A stretch of 64,000 nucleotides of DNA from Oscillospiraceae bacterium (lineage in GTDB: Bacteria; Bacillota; Clostridia; Oscillospirales; Ruminococcaceae). A model generated the notes under the pieces. The model searched no databases. It was not told the DNA's origin and saw only the letters and a list, made by a program, of their open reading frames with translations. Positions within the stretch are counted from its first letter, which is position 1, and each line of letters opens with the position of its first letter. Where the stretch lies: the NCBI GenBank assembly GCA_017483465.1, contig JAFUWN010000011.1, forward strand, positions 1 through 64,000. Reading direction: 5' to 3'. This document shows positions 58,818-64,000 of the stretch, one piece after another. The translations under genes were made by a program, and so were the position numbers.

Positions 58818-60167
58818 ATGAAAAAAAATGTAGTCTATCAGACAGAAATCACCGGTATGACGGCCGACGGCAACGGTGTCTGCCGGATTGAAAATATTGC
58901 TGTCTTCGTACCGATGACGGCAGTCGGCGACATCCTGGAAGTCAGAATTGTAAAAGTCCTGAAAAGCTATGCATTCGGCATAATCGAAAAATTAATCACA
59001 CCCGCCGACGGAAGAATTTCACCGGTCTGTCCGGTATTCCGTCAGTGCGGCGGCTGTGCCTTTCAGCATATTGATCATTCTACAGAATTAAGCTATAAAG
59101 AAAATTTTGTCAGGGATGCCTTTACCAGAATCGGAAAATTACAGCCTGTCTTTGAACCGATACTCGGAAGTGATTCCCGTTATTATTACCGGAATAAAGC
59201 ACAATATCCGATTGCCGAACAGGATGGCCATCTTGTCTGCGGATTCTATGCAAAGCATAGTCACAGAGTCATTCCTTATACAGCCTGTCATCTTCAGCCG
59301 GAAATTTTTACAGAAATTTTAAATCATCTGCTTCCGGCTCTGGAGCACTGTCATATTTCTGCTTATGATGAAACCAGCCACACCGGAGAACTCCGGCATA
59401 TTTATCTTAGAAAAGGCTTTTATTCCGGAGAAATCATGCTTTGTCTGATCTCCAGAGTCTCTGTCAGAAAAAAAATAAAATCTCTGCTTCCGGAGATTCA
59501 GAAAAAATTTCCTGCTGTCATCAGCATTACAGAATCCGTCAATCCGCAGAAAACCAATGTAATTTTAGGAAATTCCGTAGCAGTCCTTGCCGGACAGAAT
59601 TTTATTACCGATACCATGTGCGGAAAGAAAATCCGGATTTCTCCGCAGTCTTTCTATCAGGTCAATACGCAGCAGGCAGAAAAATTATATCAGATCGCCA
59701 AAGAATACGCTGCTTTTCAGGGAAGTGAAACACTTCTGGATTTATACTGCGGTGCCGGAACGATCGGACTTTCTATGGCAGATTCCGTCAAATCCCTGAT
59801 CGGCGTAGAGGTCATCCCCGAAGCTGTTGAAAATGCCATACAAAATGCAAAGCTGAATCAGATCACCAATGCAGAATTTTTCTGCGGTGATGCCGGAACC
59901 ATTGCAGATTCTCTCCTGAAAAAAAATCTCTCTCCGGATGTGATTGTTCTTGACCCGCCAAGAAAGGGATGTGATGACCTGACAATCCAGTCTGTTATAA
60001 AAATGCAGCCGTCCAGAATTGTCATGATCTCCTGCAATCCTTCGACGGCTGCCAGAGATGCCGCAAAATTTGCAGCATCCGGCTATCTTACCAAAAAAGT
60101 CAGAGCTGTGAATTTATTCATGTGTACTTCACACTGTGAAACGGTTCTGCTTCTGACGAGAGAATAA
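58818..60167 (+). CDS. rlmD: 23S rRNA (uracil-C5) methyltransferase, RlmD/RumA family
   Basis: 449 aa. N-terminal TRAM domain (to about 60), a 4Fe-4S cysteine set in CPVFRQCGGCAFQHI, and the SAM methyltransferase domain with DLYCGAGTIGLSMA, DPPRKGCDD and the catalytic cysteine in ISCNPSTAARD. It methylates a uridine (U1939 or U747 type) in 23S rRNA, using SAM; which site cannot be told. AGAAAGGA precedes the ATG. Confidence 0.93.
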   Translation: MKKNVVYQTEITGMTADGNGVCRIENIAVFVPMTAVGDILEVRIVKVLKSYAFGIIEKLITPADGRISPVCPVFRQCGGCAFQHIDHSTELSYKENFVRDAFTRIGKLQPVFEPILGSDSRYYYRNKAQYPIAEQDGHLVCGFYAKHSHRVIPYTACHLQPEIFTEILNHLLPALEHCHISAYDETSHTGELRHIYLRKGFYSGEIMLCLISRVSVRKKIKSLLPEIQKKFPAVISITESVNPQKTNVILGNSVAVLAGQNFITDTMCGKKIRISPQSFYQVNTQQAEKLYQIAKEYAAFQGSETLLDLYCGAGTIGLSMADSVKSLIGVEVIPEAVENAIQNAKLNQITNAEFFCGDAGTIADSLLKKNLSPDVIVLDPPRKGCDDLTIQSVIKMQPSRIVMISCNPSTAARDAAKFAASGYLTKKVRAVNLFMCTSHCETVLLLTRE

Positions 60168-60173
60168 CAAATC

Positions 60174-60647
60174 CTATCCATCATAGCCGATCAGCTTCCG
60201 GATAAATTCCGGAAAAGAACCGGCTATGATTTCGCATTCTTCAAATTCCGGTTCACAGCCGGAAATGACAGCCCCGTCTTTCAGACGGATTGCATAATAT
60301 ACATAGTCTCCGTCAGTCCGGAATGCAATCGGAATATGCTGATTCCAGAAAGCCTTGATTCTCCGGCTTTCTGTTTCGTTCTGTGCCGAAGCAAGGCTGA
60401 GCTGTTCCGCTTCATTCCATGCAAAGGCATTCTGATTCTGATAATCCTGACAGGTCAGCAGCCAGAAATTTTCTTCCGGAGAGGCACAGCAGGAAAAATA
60501 AGCAATAAAATTCAGCCATGATTCCGGAACAGAATATCTCTGAAAAATTTCTTCCGGAATGGGAAATTTTTCTGTATTTTCTTCAATATGCCATTGCTTT
60601 TCTCCGGCGAATTTCAGGAACTCCTGTAACAGATCTGCTTGATGCAT
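60174..60647 (-). CDS. SMI1/KNR4 (SUKH) family protein
   Basis: 157 aa. The SUKH pattern is visible: YSVPESWLNFIAYFS, FWNQHIPIAFRTDGDYVYYAIRLKDGAVISGCEPEFEE and a final SFPEFIRKLIG. In bacteria SUKH proteins are often immunity proteins against nuclease or other polymorphic toxins, but also housekeeping; no toxin gene is adjacent. It ends the HemZ operon and follows the 186-aa gene by one base; its end is six bases from the rlmD stop. Confidence 0.82.
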   Translation of the reverse strand: MHQADLLQEFLKFAGEKQWHIEENTEKFPIPEEIFQRYSVPESWLNFIAYFSCCASPEENFWLLTCQDYQNQNAFAWNEAEQLSLASAQNETESRRIKAFWNQHIPIAFRTDGDYVYYAIRLKDGAVISGCEPEFEECEIIAGSFPEFIRKLIGYDG

Positions 60648-60648
60648 A

Positions 60649-61203
60649 TTATTTTTTCTTCTCCTGTTTTCCGGACTGATTTTTCAGATATTTCTGCAAT
60701 GTGGAAGAATATCTGTCCTTGAATGTCACGCTTGTGATGGTATCATAAAGAATTTCTGTTTCTTCCTGCCATATGCCATCTGCATCGAATTCCTGAAAAA
60801 CGAGAGATTTTTTCTTGACTCTGACAATTCTGCCGATAGAAAATTCTTCTTTGAAATCATTCTGAATAATTATCACACAGCCGATTCTTTCCAGCGATTC
60901 AAATACCGTCTGCCAGGAGCCTAAATTGACGGCAGGTTTTTTGACATTCTTCAGAATCTCCTGTTTCCGGTTGATAAGAGTACAGACATCCATTTTGGTT
61001 TCTATTTTTTTAATATCTGCAATCCGACGAATCTGAAAACCATCCAGCAGAAAATCATCTTCTTCGATACCAAGAAATAATTTTGCATTGAAATCCAGAA
61101 TATAATAATAAAAATAATTTTTATCATATTCAAAATAGCAGCGGCATAATTCATATGTTCCGGAAGCATTCTCAATACAAGTAATAATTTTTTCTTTTTT
61201 CAT
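60649..61203 (-). CDS. Hypothetical protein, 184 aa
   Basis: Two-part beta-rich soluble protein with a basic tail (NQSGKQEKKK). An N-terminal sheet (YELCRCYFEYDKNYFYYYILDF) is joined to SIGRIVRVKKKSLVFQEFDADGIW, a pattern resembling a small SH3/Sm-like barrel; this is a weak impression. ATG at 61203 chosen over TTG 61209 because of spacing to GGAG. Part of the HemZ operon. Confidence 0.7.
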   Translation of the reverse strand: MKKEKIITCIENASGTYELCRCYFEYDKNYFYYYILDFNAKLFLGIEEDDFLLDGFQIRRIADIKKIETKMDVCTLINRKQEILKNVKKPAVNLGSWQTVFESLERIGCVIIIQNDFKEEFSIGRIVRVKKKSLVFQEFDADGIWQEETEILYDTITSVTFKDRYSSTLQKYLKNQSGKQEKKK

Positions 61204-61209
61204 AAGCAA

Positions 61210-61872
61210 TCAACTCCAATCATAGAAATTTATATTATAATAATTACGAATCACTTTATCTGCACCATAAGAATACAAAGCGTCTTCCTCCAGCATGGAA
61301 GCAATGCCGATAATCTGTCCGGCTCCGGCAGATTTTGCCGCCTGAATGCCGGACGGAGCATCTTCAAAAACAGTACAGTCCGCAATATCCAAAGCCAGCA
61401 GAGCAGCAGCTTTCAGAAAAATATCCGGTGCAGGCTTTCCGGGGAACGTTCCGTCATTGTAGATCACATGCGATAACACAAACCATCTGGAAAGTCCGAG
61501 ATTCTGAAAGAAAAACTCCATATTTCTCCGGGCGGAAGCAGTCGCAATTGTGAACGGCATTCCCCTGTTTTTCAGAAAATCCAGAAATTCCGGAAGTCCT
61601 TCGGCAAGATGAAATTCAGGACTTTCAAGACAAAGCTTTCTGTAAATCTGTTCTTTCTGTTCTTCGATCTGAATGCTCTCCTGACCGGAAATTTCCCGTT
61701 TCAGAAAATAAGACAGAATATCTTGTGCAGAACGTCCGCAGATATACTCCTGAAATTCAGCATTTGAAATTTTTCTCTGAATCTGATTCTGCAAAAACAG
61801 ATTCCATGCGGCATCATGAAACTCCTTATCGAAAATCATTGTTCCGTTGAAATCAAAAATTATGCCTTTCAT
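61210..61872 (-). CDS. HAD-superfamily hydrolase, beta-phosphoglucomutase-like
   Basis: 220 aa. Motif I FDFNGTMIFDKEF (Asn where most have Asp-Gly: DxNGT), motif II TATASARR, motif III lysine in PGKPAPDIFLKAA and motif IV VFEDAPSGIQAA. Cap type C1. The start overlaps hemZ's stop (ATGA). Substrate unknown; similar proteins remove phosphate from sugar phosphates. Confidence 0.9.
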   Translation of the reverse strand: MKGIIFDFNGTMIFDKEFHDAAWNLFLQNQIQRKISNAEFQEYICGRSAQDILSYFLKREISGQESIQIEEQKEQIYRKLCLESPEFHLAEGLPEFLDFLKNRGMPFTIATASARRNMEFFFQNLGLSRWFVLSHVIYNDGTFPGKPAPDIFLKAAALLALDIADCTVFEDAPSGIQAAKSAGAGQIIGIASMLEEDALYSYGADKVIRNYYNINFYDWS

Positions 61873-63326
61873 GTAAGCTTCTCCAGTTCCTGAGCGATCT
61901 GCTGTTTTTTAGTCATGAGTTCTTCAAATCTGTGAATATATTCATACGGAAATTTATAATTCATGACTCTGGTCAGATTCTGATCCGGTGTGATGATTTT
62001 ACTCGATGCGGCACAGCCTGCCCCTAAGATCGTCTGACGGTCATCCATGATCAGAATATTATAAATATTCTCTTTCCCGGATTTTGCATAGCCGACATTT
62101 TCGAGATTTCCGAGTGTATTTTTCTGACGATAAAGATAATACGGCCGATAGCCTGCTTTTGGGAGCACTTCTGCTGAATATTCCGCCATTTTTTCAATTT
62201 CAGAAATTTCTGTGTTCTGATACTGCTCATCATGATAGAGCTTTCCGGCACGTTTCAGTGTGAGCGTATGGACAGTAATGCTGTCCGGACTGAGAGAAAG
62301 TACTTTCTCAAGCGTATCAGAAAACCCTGCAAACGTATCAGACGGCAAGCCGGCGATCAAATCCATATTGATATTATCAAATCCGAGTTTTCTTGCCAAT
62401 AAAAATGCCTCAACAGCCTGCCGTGCTGTATGACAGCGGCCGATTTCTTTCAGGACATTATCCTGTAATGTCTGCGGATTGACGGAAATTCTGTCGGCTT
62501 TCATCTCTTTGATTACCAGTAATTTTTCTTCTGTGATCGTATCGGCTCTTCCGGCTTCGACAGTATATTCCTGAGCATGTGAAAGATCAATATAATTCTG
62601 CACTGCCTGCATAATCTGCCGGAGCTGTCCGGCAGAAACTGCTGTCGGTGTTCCGCCGCCGATATAAACAGACTGTACGGATAAATGATATTGCTCAATC
62701 AATTTGCCCAGAATCTTAATTTCTTCACAAAGTTTCTGAACATATTCCGGAATCAGATTTCCGGCACTCTCAATCGAATGCGATACAAACGAACAGTAAC
62801 TGCATCTTGTCGGACAGAACGGAACAGAAATATATAATCCGATTTCTTTCAGGCTGTGGGGCAGAATTTCTTTCTGAATCAGAGCCGTATCACAGGCGAG
62901 TTTCAGCTTTTTATCCGAAATCAGATATTTCTGTTTCAGTTCTGTACATGCCTGATCAGGTGTCATTCCCTGTCCGATCAGATCAAGTACTTTTCTGACG
63001 GGTCTGATTCCGGTCAGCATTCCCCATGGAGGCTGATAGCCTGTCAGCTTCTGCAAGCCGGTATAGAGCATTTGACATAACTGAAATTCCTGTCCGGATT
63101 TTTCAGCACAGGCCGGAGCAGAAACAGTATATTTTTTATCATGCAATAAAATATCCACATGCATTAAATTTTTATTTTTATCATATTCTGTCAGAATCTG
63201 ATTTTCTGCTTCGGGAATTTCCGTATCTCTGCAAAGCTGAAATCTGACACGGGGAATAAAAATTTTGACAACAGCCTGAATTTCATATTCAAATTCATGA
63301 CCTTTGAAAATCAAAGCATAATTCAT
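61869..63326 (-). CDS. hemZ: Coproporphyrinogen III dehydrogenase-like radical SAM protein HemZ
   Basis: 485 aa. Radical SAM core with the cysteine set SVPFCPTRCSYCSF, GGGTPTAVSAGQLRQIM, VEAGRADTI and the HemN-like ISVNPQTLQDNVLKEIGR; the N-terminal 150 residues are the extra domain of HemZ. It is described as the oxygen-independent enzyme acting on coproporphyrinogen, though many HemZ relatives lack proof of this. Its start overlaps the MBL gene stop and its stop overlaps the HAD gene start by four bases each. Confidence 0.92.
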   Translation of the reverse strand: MNYALIFKGHEFEYEIQAVVKIFIPRVRFQLCRDTEIPEAENQILTEYDKNKNLMHVDILLHDKKYTVSAPACAEKSGQEFQLCQMLYTGLQKLTGYQPPWGMLTGIRPVRKVLDLIGQGMTPDQACTELKQKYLISDKKLKLACDTALIQKEILPHSLKEIGLYISVPFCPTRCSYCSFVSHSIESAGNLIPEYVQKLCEEIKILGKLIEQYHLSVQSVYIGGGTPTAVSAGQLRQIMQAVQNYIDLSHAQEYTVEAGRADTITEEKLLVIKEMKADRISVNPQTLQDNVLKEIGRCHTARQAVEAFLLARKLGFDNINMDLIAGLPSDTFAGFSDTLEKVLSLSPDSITVHTLTLKRAGKLYHDEQYQNTEISEIEKMAEYSAEVLPKAGYRPYYLYRQKNTLGNLENVGYAKSGKENIYNILIMDDRQTILGAGCAASSKIITPDQNLTRVMNYKFPYEYIHRFEELMTKKQQIAQELEKLT

Positions 63327-63946
63327 ACAAACTGCCTCAGATAAGGATTATATAATTTTTCTTCTTCGAGAGTCGAAGATTCAAAATGTCCGGGATAAAT
63401 TTTATAATTTTTCTCCAGAGCGGCAATTTTCCGGAGAGAAGCTTTCATATCGGCCTGATTTCCGCCGAGGTCAATCCTGCCGATACTGCCTTTAAAAATA
63501 GTATCGCCGCAAAACATCATAGTTTCTGTAAGATAGCATACCCCTCCGGGCGTATGGCCGGGCGTATGCAGCACATGAATTTTTTGATTTCCCAGCCCCA
63601 GAATCTCACCGCCTCTGAGTGTATGGTATTCTGTAACAGGATGATACATATCATTTGTGAGCTGCCACGCAAGATTGGCTCTATCGCTTTCCAGCATAAC
63701 AGCATCTTTTTCATGAATATATACATCTGCTCCGGTAGCTTTCCGGACTTCTTCCACACCGGAAACATGGTCATAATGTCCGTGTGTCAGCAGAATGGCT
63801 TTCAATTGCAGATTTTGTTTTTCAAGTTCTTTCAATAATTTATCCGCACCGTTTCCGATATCAACAGCAGCAGCCTGCTGATTTCCAATATTTAAAATAT
63901 AGCAGTTGGTAGCGAGTTCGCCAAGCATTAACTGTGTCAGTTCCAT
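63323..63946 (-). CDS. MBL-fold hydrolase (glyoxalase II-like)
   Basis: 207 aa from the ATG at 63946 (AAAGGAT). LLTHGHYDHVSGVEEV is the metal signature, with HTPGHTPGGVCYL, MMFCGDTIFKGSIGRIDL and YPGHFESS. Proteins of this type precede HemZ in many Clostridia. It opens the operon. Substrate probably a thioester or similar; not proven. Confidence 0.9.
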   Translation of the reverse strand: MELTQLMLGELATNCYILNIGNQQAAAVDIGNGADKLLKELEKQNLQLKAILLTHGHYDHVSGVEEVRKATGADVYIHEKDAVMLESDRANLAWQLTNDMYHPVTEYHTLRGGEILGLGNQKIHVLHTPGHTPGGVCYLTETMMFCGDTIFKGSIGRIDLGGNQADMKASLRKIAALEKNYKIYPGHFESSTLEEEKLYNPYLRQFV

Positions 63947-63985
63947 AGGTTCAATCCTTTCTAAAAAATAAATAGATATATATAT

Positions 63986-63991
63986 ATTATA
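63986..63991 (-). promoter_or_regulatory. -10 box of the MBL-hemZ operon
   Basis: TATAAT on the minus strand; the matching -35 would lie beyond the right edge of the window. Confidence 0.6.
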
Positions 63992-64000
63992 ACACACCTG

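Overview
The window looks like chromosome of a low-to-mid GC, Gram-positive gut or rumen anaerobe of the Ruminococcus / Oscillospiraceae group. The reasons are three secreted proteins with dockerin-type tails (CAP-domain protein, C1 peptidase, beta-sandwich protein), a sporulation gene (spoIIR), the fermentative genes adhE and malic enzyme, oxygen-independent HemZ, a class A RNase P RNA, and very regular promoters (TTGACA, 17 bp, TATAAT, often with an extended TGn). This placement is inference from gene content; no 16S rRNA is present. I saw no insertion sequence, prophage or CRISPR array.

Layout. 1-2 kb: an organic-peroxide type operon (glutathione peroxidase, TSCPD protein, OhrR) with an OhrR-like box on the -10. 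2-9 kb (minus): adhE, a catalytically dead ADH-like copy and an APH-family kinase; then a phosphoesterase, a YdcF protein and malic enzyme. 9-14 kb: dockerin CAP protein, the ACT/UPF0210 pair, and a dockerin C1 peptidase with a duplicated repeat domain. 14-21 kb (minus): tatD, hflX, a 59-aa ORF, rnz, a structured tandem hairpin region, rtcB with a structured leader, a 63-aa gene between twin palindromes, a predicted intracellular ADP-ribosyltransferase, a lipoprotein and rnpB. 21-29 kb: a beta-helix lipoprotein, a dockerin protein, a candidate small RNA, pdp, spoIIR, mgtE. 29-37 kb (minus): an ECF sigma / anti-sigma / VWA-lipoprotein operon and a PASTA plus solute-binding-like pair. 37-40 kb: AraC regulator, DUF2325/DUF3793 pair and small genes. 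40-45 kb: pgk, a 74-aa gene, tpiA and gpmI (enolase lies at 53-54 kb), then a HAD gene. 45-52 kb: ClC channel, a zinc-ligand-less VanY-like protein, radical SAM, ATP-grasp, tRNA-Leu, nucleoside kinase, EamA transporter. 52-58 kb: GldG-like lipoprotein, eno, HD protein, a 22-codon leader-like unit, metY, a CDF transporter. 58-64 kb: rlmD and a minus operon MBL-hemZ-HAD-unknown-SUKH.

The most unusual material is (i) the 17.5-20.4 kb block: rtcB with a closed, multi-hairpin leader carrying a CRISPR-repeat-like 3' end, two copies of a 120-bp hairpin element downstream, and next to it an ART-fold protein and a twin-operator small gene; (ii) a short minus-strand RNA at 25.4 kb with a Shine-Dalgarno-complementary stretch; (iii) a 22-codon peptide and hairpin unit before metY; (iv) enzyme relics that kept the fold but lost catalytic residues (ADH-like and VanY-like); and (v) the sigma/anti-sigma/VWA operon. 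All functional statements are read from sequence and family knowledge only; no database search was possible.
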